From: Longimicrobium sp.
GTDB taxonomy: Bacteria > Gemmatimonadota > Gemmatimonadetes > Longimicrobiales > Longimicrobiaceae
Reading direction: 5' to 3'
Assembly (NCBI GenBank): GCA_036389135.1
Contig: DASVQP010000117.1
Location: 1 to 64,000 of the forward strand
DNA: 64,000 nucleotides
Below are positions 43,666-51,789 of this stretch, one piece after another (positions within the stretch are counted from its first letter, which is position 1; every line of letters begins with the position of its first letter). The translations under genes were made by a program, and so were the position numbers. The notes beneath the pieces were generated by a model, which saw only the letters and a list, made by a program, of their open reading frames with translations, ran no database searches and had not been told where the DNA came from.

Positions 43666-44591
43666 AGGTGAGCCCGGCATGGCGCCGGGCCGCGTCGGCG
43701 CTGCTGGTGGCGGCCGCGGTCGGGTTCCTGGGGAGGGAGATCGTACGCAGCGCGGCCGGGTTGAGGAGCTTCGAGTGGCACGCCCGCCCGGGGCTCCTCG
43801 TCCTTTCGGTGCTGGCGCTCTCCGCCGTATTCCTGTGGGGTGTGGCGGTGTGGAGGATGACGCTGGCGGGGTTCGGGGTCGACGCTCCCTTTCGGCCGCT
43901 CGCCCGCGCCTGGTTCATCGCCAACCTGGGGCGCTACATCCCCGGCGTGGTGTGGCAGTTCCTCAGCCTGGCGCAGCTCGGCCCCGCCGCGGGGCTCTCC
44001 CCCGTGGTCGCGGTGACGTCGCTGCTGGTGCAGATGGGGTTCCTCTTCCTGTCGGCGCTCCTGCTGGGGGTCTACTTCATCCCCCCGGAGGGCGCCGGCT
44101 TCCTTGCGCCCGCGCTCCCCGTGCTGCGCTGGACCGCGCCCGCCGCGTTCCTCCTGGTGCACCCGCGCGTCATCCGCACGGTGCTGGAGCTGGTCTCGCG
44201 CGTCACCCACCGCCCCATGCTTCCTTGGAACGGAAGCTGGGCGGGCGGCGTGAAGCTCCTCCTGCTGGCGGCGTTGACGTGGGGGATGTACGGGGTGGCG
44301 TTCTACCTCTTTCTGCTCGCCTTCGTGGACGTCCCCGCGTCCACCATCCCGGCGCTCACGGCGATGAACGCGCTCGCCTGGGTGGTGGGGTACCTGGTCT
44401 TCTTTGCGCCGGGCGGGCTGGGCTACAAGGAGCTGGCGCTGGCCGCCCTCCTGGCGACGGTGGTTCCCCGCCCCGTCGCCTTTGCCCTTGCCGTCGCCGC
44501 CCGCCTCTGGACCGTCGCCGCCGAGCTCCTTCCCGCCGCCTTCCTCCTGCGCCGCGGCGCCGGCGCCGAGGACTCTACACGATCGGCATGA
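43662..44591 (+). CDS. YbhN / LPG-synthase-TM family membrane protein
   Basis: The 309-aa protein has about 8 membrane helices and the family's FIANLGRYIPGVVWQFLSLAQL (about 80-101) and VVGYLVFFAPGGLGYKELAL (about 245-264). Members (UPF0104) are proposed lipid flippases or polyprenyl-glycan export helpers, and form the membrane domain of MprF. It follows the YfhO-like gene by ATGA overlap and ends the plus-strand glycan block. Its last 17 nt overlap the end of the opposite-strand gene. Confidence 0.85.
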   Translation: MKVSPAWRRAASALLVAAAVGFLGREIVRSAAGLRSFEWHARPGLLVLSVLALSAVFLWGVAVWRMTLAGFGVDAPFRPLARAWFIANLGRYIPGVVWQFLSLAQLGPAAGLSPVVAVTSLLVQMGFLFLSALLLGVYFIPPEGAGFLAPALPVLRWTAPAAFLLVHPRVIRTVLELVSRVTHRPMLPWNGSWAGGVKLLLLAALTWGMYGVAFYLFLLAFVDVPASTIPALTAMNALAWVVGYLVFFAPGGLGYKELALAALLATVVPRPVAFALAVAARLWTVAAELLPAAFLLRRGAGAEDSTRSA

Positions 44592-45171
44592 ATGACTCGA
44601 TCCGCACCGGTACCCAGCGCGCGCGGAGCACCACTCGCCGTTCTCCCGAGGCCGTGACGATCCGGAGCCGGATGCGTGTCGAGATCTCCTCCCTGGCGCC
44701 GTAGTCGATCCTCAGCGCGGGCTCCAGGAGCAGATCGGCCCTGTCGGCGAGCGGAACCTCGAGAGGCCAGCGGAGCGTGTCCGCGAAGACGTGGCGGCGC
44801 CCGAGACTCGACGACAGGGCGATCTCCTCGACCATCACGCCGCGCAGATCGGCCGCTGGACGGACGGCCGCGATCAGGAGCTTGTAGGGGGTGCGGTTGA
44901 TCGTGTCGTTGTCGTAGGTAAACCACTCCATGCAGATCGTCACTTCCCGCAGCACGAACTCCGCGCAACGGTCCTGGAGCTCTTCCTTGCGCCCCCGCGC
45001 GACCACCTCCGCCGGTTTGTACGTCTCGACTCGCATGGTGGTCATCTCGTGGAGCACCGCGTAGCAGGTGCCCATGGAGAGTACCAGCGCGACAACCGCC
45101 GCCGGGACGAGGGATCGCCGGGAGGACTCCGCCCGGGCCGTTCCGGGCTCCTGACGCGCGGCGGGGTCCAC
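44575..45171 (-). CDS. Hypothetical membrane-anchored protein
   Basis: The 198-aa product starts at a GTG just behind the methyltransferase stop. It has one N-terminal helix (LVPAAVVALVLSMGTCYAVL, about 21-40) and a soluble, beta-rich domain with two Cys (DRCAEF, VTICMEW). No family is recognised. The single anchor suggests the domain faces the periplasm. It is convergent with, and overlaps by 17 nt, the YbhN-like gene. Confidence 0.6.
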   Translation of the reverse strand: MDPAARQEPGTARAESSRRSLVPAAVVALVLSMGTCYAVLHEMTTMRVETYKPAEVVARGRKEELQDRCAEFVLREVTICMEWFTYDNDTINRTPYKLLIAAVRPAADLRGVMVEEIALSSSLGRRHVFADTLRWPLEVPLADRADLLLEPALRIDYGAREEISTRIRLRIVTASGERRVVLRARWVPVRIESFMPIV

Positions 45172-45172
45172 C

Positions 45173-45841
45173 TCAGGCTGCGGCGCGCCGGAAGGCGAGC
45201 ATGTTCGCGCTGAACTCCTCGGGGACGGCGCGGAGGCGGCGCGTGGCCTCTTCGTCGCAGACGTAGCCGTGCTCGGCGAACCGGGCGATCCAGTACTCCG
45301 GCGGCTGCTCGTTGAAGTGCCCCTGCCCCCCCTGCCCCGGCCGCGCCGCGGAGAGCACCACGTTGTCGCCGTGGTTGGAAAAGGTGCGCATGAGGCTCTG
45401 CACGTAGTCCGGGTGGATGTGCTCCACCACCTCGTAGCTCCACACCAGGTCGAACTTCCGCCCCAGCTGCACCTCGTGGTTCAGGTCCACCTGGCGGATC
45501 AGCTCCGGGTGCGCGGCCTTGGAGATGGCCAGCTCCGAGCCCTCCAGGCCATACACGTCGATCCCGCGCTCGTGGAAGTACTCCATGGAGCGGCCGGTGC
45601 CGCACCCCAGGTCCAGCACGGAGCGGGGCTGGAAGATGCGGATCGCCTCGTCCAGCAGCCCCTGCGGGAAGAGCGAGCACATGTCCATCTCGCTCTCGAA
45701 GTTGAAGATGCTGCTCCGCGAGTAGCGCCGGTACAGCGTCCGCGGGTAGAACACGACGGCGGACACGGTGGTCGCGGTGCGCCACACAAGGCTGTCTTTG
45801 GACACACGCTTCTTCAGCCAGCGCTTGAACAGGTAGATCAT
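45173..45841 (-). CDS. Class I SAM-dependent methyltransferase
   Basis: The 222-aa protein has a basic N-terminus, then the SAM-binding motif I SVLDLGCGTGRSMEYFHERG (about 74-93), the acidic strand YGLEGSELAISKA, and motif IV LVWSYEVVEHIHPDYVQSL. The VEHI stretch is typical of small-molecule or sugar methyltransferases. With the glycan genes beside it, a sugar or lipid-linked substrate is likely, but this is inference. A second methyltransferase lies immediately upstream. Confidence 0.85.
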   Translation of the reverse strand: MIYLFKRWLKKRVSKDSLVWRTATTVSAVVFYPRTLYRRYSRSSIFNFESEMDMCSLFPQGLLDEAIRIFQPRSVLDLGCGTGRSMEYFHERGIDVYGLEGSELAISKAAHPELIRQVDLNHEVQLGRKFDLVWSYEVVEHIHPDYVQSLMRTFSNHGDNVVLSAARPGQGGQGHFNEQPPEYWIARFAEHGYVCDEEATRRLRAVPEEFSANMLAFRRAAA

Positions 45842-45859
45842 CGAGCCGTTCTCCGAGGT

Positions 45860-46471
45860 TCAGGAGGGCTTCCGCGCCACCGTGATTGCGTCGTACGAGC
45901 CCTCCGGTGGAAGGCGGGTGACGGCGTTCCACATCACGAACACCCCCGAGAGCCGCTGCCAGAAGTGCTTCTCGCGGAACTTGCGCGGGCTCATCCGCTC
46001 CAGCCACTGCAGGTCCATGCTCCCCCAGTCGGAGGTCACCACCTCCAGCCCGGAGTCCTCGCAGAGCGCCCTCATCCCCGCGGGGTAGATGCGCCAGCAG
46101 TCGATGGGCGACTCGTGGTAGTGCCAGCTCACCGGGTTGATGGTGACGACGTGCCCCCCCGGCCGGCAGATGCGCGCCAGCTCCTTCATCCACACCCAGA
46201 TGCGGGGAACGTGCTCGATCACGTTGGCCGAAAGGACCACGTCGTACGACGCGTCGGGCACGGGGTAGCTGTACTCCTCCGTGGCCCGGTACGTGAGCGG
46301 CACGTCGGTGCGGGAGTGGAAGTCGAGGGTGTCCCACGCCTTCACCTCGTGCCCCACCACCCCGCGGAACGACGACGGGTCGCGGTCGGGCCCGATCTCC
46401 AGCACGCGCGTCTCGGGGGTAAAGAGCTCCCGCGCGAAGCGGGCGAAGAGGAGCTTGTCGTTCTTGTTCAC
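45860..46471 (-). CDS. Class I SAM-dependent methyltransferase
   Basis: The product (203 aa) starts at a GTG giving VNKNDKLLFARFARELF; a longer frame upstream has no family likeness. SAM motif I reads TRVLEIGPDRDPSSF, a diverged form (LEIGPD for LDxGxG). Later motifs are SYDVVLSANVIEHVPRIWVW and CRPGGHVVTINPVSWHYHESP. This pattern is common in methyltransferases of glycan clusters. It is 18 nt upstream of the other methyltransferase, so they likely form one operon. Confidence 0.83.
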   Translation of the reverse strand: MNKNDKLLFARFARELFTPETRVLEIGPDRDPSSFRGVVGHEVKAWDTLDFHSRTDVPLTYRATEEYSYPVPDASYDVVLSANVIEHVPRIWVWMKELARICRPGGHVVTINPVSWHYHESPIDCWRIYPAGMRALCEDSGLEVVTSDWGSMDLQWLERMSPRKFREKHFWQRLSGVFVMWNAVTRLPPEGSYDAITVARKPS

Positions 46472-46620
46472 GTGTCGAGCTTGCGTGTGGGTCCGTGGGC
46501 GGAGGGGCCCTCCTGCCGGTGCGCACAACCTATCCGCCGCCGCCACGCTCTACAAGCGCGCGTCCCCATCGCTGGCGCGATGAGGCCTGGCGCTGTTACA
46601 TTACGAATTGGTCCCCTTGT

Positions 46621-46643
46621 GCGCCCCGCATGCTGCGGGGCGC
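46621..46643 (+). terminator. Leader hairpin before greA
   Basis: A perfect 10-bp stem GCGCCCCGCA/TGCGGGGCGC (TGC loop) is followed by ACGCTACGTTTTT. It looks like an intrinsic terminator, 27 nt before the greA ATG. In E. coli, transcription partly stops in the greA leader to give the small RNA GraL, so a similar attenuator is possible. Confidence 0.6.
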
Positions 46644-46669
46644 ACGCTACGTTTTTCCCAAGTGCGACG

Positions 46670-47161
46670 ATGCTGGAAGAGCTCAAGAACAGGCTGGGCG
46701 AAGAGATCGAACGGCTCACGCACGAGCTCCAGGTGACGCTGCCGGAGTCCATCAAGAAGGCGGTGGAGCACGGCGACCTCCGGGAGAACTCGGAGTACAA
46801 GTCGGCGCTGGAGCGGCAGCAGTTCGTGCAGGCACGCCTCAACCACCTGACGCGCCGTGCCGGCGAGCTCTCCAAGATCGACATCTCGCAGATTCCCTCG
46901 GACCGCATCGGCTTCGGCTCGCGCGTGACCGTCGTGGACATGCGCACGCGCGAGGAGGAGACGTACTCGCTCGTCTTCGGCGACTACATCGACATCGACA
47001 GCGGCCAGATCTCGGTGGCATCGCCGCTCGGCCAGGCGCTGATGGGGAAGAAGAAGGGCGAGACGGTGTCGCTGACACTCCCGCGCGGCGAGCGCAAGCT
47101 CAAGATCAAGGCGATGACGACGCTCCCGCAGATGGCGGATAGCAAGGAAGACGAGGGCTGA
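46670..47161 (+). CDS. greA: Transcription elongation factor GreA
   Basis: GreA rescues backtracked RNA polymerase by stimulating transcript cleavage. The 163-aa protein has the N-terminal coiled coil with the conserved tip acids in AVEHGDLRENSEYKSALERQ (about 35-54) and the C-terminal FKBP-like domain (GSRVTVVDMRTREEETYSLV, PLGQALMGKKKGETVSL). The length is typical. It stands alone on the plus strand, divergent from the methyltransferases, with a hairpin in its leader and a strong terminator behind. Confidence 0.95.
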   Translation: MLEELKNRLGEEIERLTHELQVTLPESIKKAVEHGDLRENSEYKSALERQQFVQARLNHLTRRAGELSKIDISQIPSDRIGFGSRVTVVDMRTREEETYSLVFGDYIDIDSGQISVASPLGQALMGKKKGETVSLTLPRGERKLKIKAMTTLPQMADSKEDEG

Positions 47162-47188
47162 GCCTCGCCTTCGATGCGCGTGGCGGAA

Positions 47189-47219
47189 AGGCCCCCGGCG
47201 ATGTGCCGGGGGCCTTTTT
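47189..47219 (+). terminator. Intrinsic terminator after greA
   Basis: A perfect 11-bp stem AGGCCCCCGGC/GCCGGGGGCCT with a GATGT loop (47189-47215) runs straight into TTTT. This is a textbook terminator, 27 nt past the greA stop. Confidence 0.93.
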
Positions 47220-47223
47220 GCGG

Positions 47224-47742
47224 CTGCGGGCCCCCTCCCCCGCTCGTCACCTCGCGGCCCCTCCCCCAAAACAACCTGGGGGAGGGGCGTACGCGTGCGT
47301 CTGCCCGCGCGGCAAAAGCCCGGTAGGGGCGCGATTCATCGCGCCCGTGCCTGACCCGGCGCAGCGCCCACGGTGCATGGTGCATCGTGGAGGCGGGCAC
47401 GGGCAGCCACGTGGGGCGGCCCCTACGGGATCAATCCGTTGGGCAGGGCGAAGGGGCGGGCGCGATGTACGGGATGGATGTGCAGGGCGAGCGGCGGCGG
47501 CACCCGTGACACGGGCGCGATAAATCGCGCCCCTACCGGATCTGCGCGCGCACGAAGCAGTTCTCCCCCTCACCCGCCCTGCGCCCCCGCAGGCGGGGGA
47601 GGGGGTCGGGGGGAGGGGCCACCTGTGTTGCGCGGATGCCTGTCGAAGCGGGTCCGCCCCCTCTCTTGATAACAGAGGGCGCAGCCCTCTCCTGTTATCG
47701 GGAGAGGGGGCAGCGAGGAACGAGCGGGGGTGAGGGCCCTCA
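47224..47742. repeat. Repeat-filled gap between greA and the GT2 gene
   Basis: About 500 bp hold no gene. In order: a C/G-rich inverted repeat with CCGCTCGTCACCTCGCGG (about 47224-47290), a GGGCGCGAT palindrome (47327-47346), a GGGCAGCCACGTGGGGCGG unit (about 47400-47428), another GGGCGCGAT palindrome (47513-47532), and two more C/G-rich inverted repeats (about 47563-47625 and 47648-47742). The last includes the stop codon of the minus-strand GT2 gene in a GAGGGCCCTC palindrome. Confidence 0.75.
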
Positions 47743-48759
47743 GCGCCGCCGCAGCTGGTGCACCTCGGATCGCAGCGTGGCGATCAGCTCGGCCATGAAG
47801 CCGAAGCCGAAGAGGACCACGCCCACCGTCTCCAGCAGTCCCACCAGCGTCAGCAGCGGTCGGTAGCCGAAGGGGGGCATCCAGTTGCCGATGCGCAGCA
47901 CAACCGTGACCAGGCCCACCAGGATGCCGAGGAGGATCAGCGCGAGGCCGCCGCCGCCAAAGAACTGCATCGGCTTTTCGGTGAACTTGAGGTAGAACCA
48001 GACGACGACCAGGTCGCCGACGCCCACCAGCACGCGGCCGCGGCCGGAGTACTTGGCCACGCCGGCGCGGCGCGGAAAGAGCTCGATGTCCATCTCGGAC
48101 ACCGAGTAGCCCTGGTCGTGCGCCAGAACCACGAAGAAGCGGTGCCAGTCGTGCCGCAGCGGGATCTCGCGCAGGATCTCGGCGCGGAACGCCTTCATCG
48201 AGTTGAGGTCGCGCGCGGGGACCTGGAAGAGGCGCTGCGAGAGGCGGTTGTAGATGGTGCTCACCGCCGCCTTCTCGTAGTTCCCCACCTTGCGCCCGCA
48301 CACGATGTCCGACCCCGTCTTCGCCAGCTCGGCCAGGAAGCGCGGGATCTCCTCCGTGGAGTGCTGCAGGTCCGCGTCGAAGAGGACGAGGAACTCGGTC
48401 TCGGCGGCGAGGGCGCCGGTGACCATCGCCTCCGTCTTCCCCTGGTTGCGCCGGTGCCGCAGCACCTTTACGCGGGGGAAGCCCGCGCTCTCGCGCAGGG
48501 CGGCGTCGTACGTGCCGTCGCGCGAGCCGTCGTCCACCAGGATCACTTCGCCGCCCAGCCGATGGCGCGCGAACGTCTCGCGCAGCTCGCGGAAGAGCGC
48601 CTCCATGTTCTCCGCCTCGTCGAAGGCGGGCACCAGCACGGCGAAGTCGGTCCGCAGCCGGTCCGGAATCGCCAGCGCGGCGGGTTGCATGGCAGCGGGG
48701 GGCATCGTCGCGATGCCCCCCTGTTCCCCCTTCCCCGCTCCCCGTTCGCCGCCGTTCAC
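47740..48759 (-). CDS. GT2 glycosyltransferase with C-terminal membrane helices
   Basis: The protein (339 aa from the GTG at 48759) is a GT2 enzyme: FAVLVPAFDEAENMEALF, VILVDDGSRDGTYD, LFDADLQHSTEEIP (DXD) and NRLSQRLFQVPARDLNSMKAFR. Two C-terminal membrane helices (about 263-285 and 300-325) place it with polyprenol-phosphate sugar transferases such as DPM1/ArnC. The GTG overlaps the rpoN stop; ATGs at 48705 and 48690 are alternatives that remove a Gly-rich leader. It ends the long Kdo/Lpt operon. Confidence 0.86.
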   Translation of the reverse strand: MNGGERGAGKGEQGGIATMPPAAMQPAALAIPDRLRTDFAVLVPAFDEAENMEALFRELRETFARHRLGGEVILVDDGSRDGTYDAALRESAGFPRVKVLRHRRNQGKTEAMVTGALAAETEFLVLFDADLQHSTEEIPRFLAELAKTGSDIVCGRKVGNYEKAAVSTIYNRLSQRLFQVPARDLNSMKAFRAEILREIPLRHDWHRFFVVLAHDQGYSVSEMDIELFPRRAGVAKYSGRGRVLVGVGDLVVVWFYLKFTEKPMQFFGGGGLALILLGILVGLVTVVLRIGNWMPPFGYRPLLTLVGLLETVGVVLFGFGFMAELIATLRSEVHQLRRR

Positions 48760-50249
48760 ACGCGCTTGCGCATCCGCGCGGACAGGATGCCGAGCTGGTC
48801 GCGGTACTTGGCCACCGTGCGGCGGGCGATCTGGATGCCGTCGTCCTTGAGGATGTTGACGATGGCCTGGTCGGTCAGCGGGTGCGCCGGGTCTTCCTCG
48901 CCCACCAGCTTCTCAATCTGCGCCTTGATGCCGCGCGCCGACACGTCCTCGCCGCTGGTGGTCGACAGGCCGGACGAGAAGAAGAACTTCAGCGGGAAGA
49001 CGCCGCGCGGCGTCTGCACGAACTTCTCGTTCGTCACGCGGCTCACCGTCGACTCGTGCATGTCGATCACCTCGGCCACCTCGCGCAGGGTGAGCGGCTT
49101 GAGGTACTGCACGCCCTTGTCGAAGAAGTCGCGCTGCCGGTCGACGATGAAGTTCATCACCTTGAGCATCGTCTGGCGGCGCTGCTCGATCGCCTGGATC
49201 ATCCAGTTGGCCGAGTTGAGCTTGTTGGAGATGAACTCCTTGTTCTCGCCCACGAACTTCTTCTTGTCCTTGGCGATGTCGCGGTAGGTGCGCGACAGCT
49301 TCAGCCGCGGCAGGCTGGTGTCGTTGAGGAAGACGAGGTACTCGCCCTCGATCTTCTCCACGATCAGGTCCGGAATGATGTAGTTGTCGCCGCCGCTGGC
49401 GTACTTGAGCCCCGGCTTGGGGTCCAGCTTCGCCACCTCGTCCGCCGCGTTCTGCACGTCGCGCGGGGTGATGGAGAGCTCCTTGGAGATCTCGCTCCAG
49501 CGGTGGTTGATGAGCTGGTCGAAGTACTGGTCCACGATGCGGAAGGCCAGGCTCTCCTCCATCCGGCGCCGGATCTCCTCCAGCGGCGGGTCGCCCTCGC
49601 CCGTCTCGTGCACCAGCTCCTGCACCACGCTGTCGCGAAGCTGCAGCAGGATGCACTCGCGCAGGTCGCGCGCGGCGATCCCCGGCGGGTCGAAGCCCTG
49701 CACCACGCGCAGCATCCCCTCCACTTCCTCCAGGGTGTACCCCTTGGTGGAGCCCCACTCCCCGCTCTCGCGCACGAAGTCGTTCAGCGACTCGACGATG
49801 TCGTGCAGCGTGCAGGTGAGGTACCCCTCGTCCGAGATGTTGCCGATGATCTCCTCGCCCAGCAGGAGCTCGCGCTCGGAGAGGCGCAGCAGGGTGAGCT
49901 GGTCGTGCAGGTGGTCGCCCAAGTCCTTGGTGTCCACCGACACGGGCTCGTAGTACTCCCGCTCCTCGTACTCCTCGCGGCGGCCGCCGGTCTCGAAGCC
50001 GTTCAGGAGGATCTCCTCCCAGTCGATCTCGTCGTCCTCCGTCTTCTTCTCGGCCTCCGGCTCGGGCTCCACCTGGTCCTCGACGTCGCTCTCCACGAGG
50101 TCCAGGAACGGGTTGTTGAGCAGCTCCTGCTTGAGGTGCTGCTGGAGGTCCAGGAGCGGCATGTAAAGAAGATCCATCGCCTGGTAAAGGCGAGGGTTGA
50201 TCTTCATCTCCTGCTTGAGGGTCGTTCCCTGGTAGAGACCGGTCTTCAT
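48756..50249 (-). CDS. rpoN: RNA polymerase sigma-54 factor
   Basis: The 497-aa protein has all sigma-54 regions: an N-terminal Gln/Leu-rich activator-contact region (LKQEMKINPRLYQAMDLLYMPLLDLQQHLKQEL), an acidic linker (about 55-100), the core-binding domain, a helix-turn-helix (TLREVAEVIDMHESTVSRVT) and the RpoN box ARRTVAKYR near the end. It follows lptB as in E. coli, where lptA-lptB-rpoN are neighbours. A gap with tandem heptamers separates the two. Confidence 0.96.
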   Translation of the reverse strand: MKTGLYQGTTLKQEMKINPRLYQAMDLLYMPLLDLQQHLKQELLNNPFLDLVESDVEDQVEPEPEAEKKTEDDEIDWEEILLNGFETGGRREEYEEREYYEPVSVDTKDLGDHLHDQLTLLRLSERELLLGEEIIGNISDEGYLTCTLHDIVESLNDFVRESGEWGSTKGYTLEEVEGMLRVVQGFDPPGIAARDLRECILLQLRDSVVQELVHETGEGDPPLEEIRRRMEESLAFRIVDQYFDQLINHRWSEISKELSITPRDVQNAADEVAKLDPKPGLKYASGGDNYIIPDLIVEKIEGEYLVFLNDTSLPRLKLSRTYRDIAKDKKKFVGENKEFISNKLNSANWMIQAIEQRRQTMLKVMNFIVDRQRDFFDKGVQYLKPLTLREVAEVIDMHESTVSRVTNEKFVQTPRGVFPLKFFFSSGLSTTSGEDVSARGIKAQIEKLVGEEDPAHPLTDQAIVNILKDDGIQIARRTVAKYRDQLGILSARMRKRV

Positions 50250-50302
50250 GCCGCTTCGTCCTGTTGGGGATTCCGTTCGCGTGGAACGCGCTTTTCTCTA
50301 GA

Positions 50303-50344
50303 CCTGAGTCCTAAGTCCTAAGTCCTAAGTCCTGAGTCCTGAGT
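50303..50344. repeat. Tandem heptamer array CCTRAGT x6
   Basis: Six head-to-tail copies of CCTAAGT or CCTGAGT lie between lptB and rpoN. The copies differ only at one purine position. Confidence 0.9.
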
Positions 50345-50358
50345 CTGCACGGCTGTTG

Positions 50359-50386
50359 AGCACTTAGCACTTAGCACTTAGCACTT
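50359..50386. repeat. Tandem heptamer array AGCACTT x4
   Basis: Four exact copies of AGCACTT follow the first array after 14 nt. Both arrays have a 7-bp period and lie in the lptB-rpoN gap (50250-50394), in DNA clearly less GC-rich than its surroundings. Confidence 0.9.
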
Positions 50387-50394
50387 CCAGTTCC

Positions 50395-51789
50395 TCACGG
50401 CTGCGGCTCGGGGAGCTCTTCGCCCGGCTCGTCCGCGGGTGCTTCGTACGGATTGGGATAGCGCTCGCGCATGCGCGCCGCCAGCGTGGGTCCCAGGTAG
50501 AGGTCGGCCACTTCGTCGCTCCACACCAGCTCGCTCACGGTGCCGGAGACCCGCACGCGCCCTTCGTACATGATGTAGGCGCGGTCCACGATGTCCAGCG
50601 TCTGCTCCACGTTGTGGTCGGAGATCAGCACCCCGATCCCGCGGCGGCGCAGGTCCGCCACGATCTGCTGGATGTCGTGCACGGCGATGGGGTCCACCCC
50701 CGCGAACGGCTCGTCCAGCAGCATGAACTTGGGGTTGCCCACCAGCGCACGCGTGATCTCCAGCCGGCGCCGCTCGCCGCCGGAAAGGGAGTACGCGTAC
50801 GACTTCCTCACGTGCTTGATGCTCAGCTCGTCCAGCAGCGCCTCCAGCCGGCGCTTCTGCTCCGCCCGCGGGATGCCGAGCGTCTGCAGGATCGCCATGA
50901 CGTTCTGCTCCACCGTCAGCTTGCGGAAGATGGAGGGCTCCTGCGCCAGGTAACCGATCCCCGCGCGGGCGCGGCGGTACATGGGGACGCCCGTGAGCTT
51001 CCGGTCGCCGATGTAGACGTCGCCCCGGTCCGGGCTGATGAGGCCGACCATCATGTAGAACGAGGTGGTCTTCCCCGCCCCGTTGGGCCCCAGCAGTCCC
51101 ACGATCTCGCCCTGCGTGACCTCGACGTCCACCTCGTTGACGACGCGCCGCTTGCGGTAGCTCTTGACCAGCCCCTTTGCGCGCAGCGTCATCCCGCCCA
51201 CGATGGGGCCTCTCCGCACCGGCGCGGGGACGGGCTCCGGCTCGGGCATCGCGACGATCTGCACGCGCGGGTAGTCGTAGAAGTCCGCGTCCTCGTGGTG
51301 CGCGGCCTCTTCCTGCACGGTGCCGGCGGCTTCGGCCTGCACGGCGGCGGAGTCGTTCTCCTGCCGGGTGAGGATGGCGCCGATGTGGTGGTCGAGCAGG
51401 GCCAGAGCCTCGTCGCGGCCGTTCCCCACCTCCGCCAGCACCCAGGGGGAGAGGCGGAGCGCGCTCCACCCCGTGCCGTTCTCGTGCGGCTCCCCTTCCG
51501 CGCCCAGCAGCTCCACCACCTCGTTCGCGCGCAGGCGGCTCAGGACCTGCTCGTCCAGGTAGTGCTCCGTCTCCGCGTCCTGAAAGGAGCCGAGCTCGCC
51601 GTATGCCTCCGTGTGGCCGCGCGGCGGGCCGTACCAGCGGCGGTACTCCTCGCGCATGCGGGTGTGCCACTCGGGGCGCGCCACCTCGTGCCCGCCGTCG
51701 TCGCGCGCCACCAGCGCGCGCAGAGCGATGAGGGTAGATACGTCGGTGGGGGGTACTTCCGCCACCATCCGCGCCAGACGGCCTTGCAT
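50395..51789 (-). CDS. lptB: LptB ATPase with a ~199-aa N-terminal extension
   Basis: LptB drives LPS extraction from the inner membrane. The ATPase part (about residues 200-464) is a clear Lpt[61 protein letters not shown]. Before it, the frame continues for 199 codons to an ATG at 51789 that overlaps the lptA stop (ATGA). The extension has a helical, charged segment ([23 protein letters not shown]), a [20 protein letters not shown] stretch and a Pro-rich linker; I do not recognise its family. If translation began at ATG 51192 the protein would be a normal 265 aa. Confidence 0.88.
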   Translation of the reverse strand: MQGRLARMVAEVPPTDVSTLIALRALVARDDGGHEVARPEWHTRMREEYRRWYGPPRGHTEAYGELGSFQDAETEHYLDEQVLSRLRANEVVELLGAEGEPHENGTGWSALRLSPWVLAEVGNGRDEALALLDHHIGAILTRQENDSAAVQAEAAGTVQEEAAHHEDADFYDYPRVQIVAMPEPEPVPAPVRRGPIVGGMTLRAKGLVKSYRKRRVVNEVDVEVTQGEIVGLLGPNGAGKTTSFYMMVGLISPDRGDVYIGDRKLTGVPMYRRARAGIGYLAQEPSIFRKLTVEQNVMAILQTLGIPRAEQKRRLEALLDELSIKHVRKSYAYSLSGGERRRLEITRALVGNPKFMLLDEPFAGVDPIAVHDIQQIVADLRRRGIGVLISDHNVEQTLDIVDRAYIMYEGRVRVSGTVSELVWSDEVADLYLGPTLAARMRERYPNPYEAPADEPGEELPEPQP

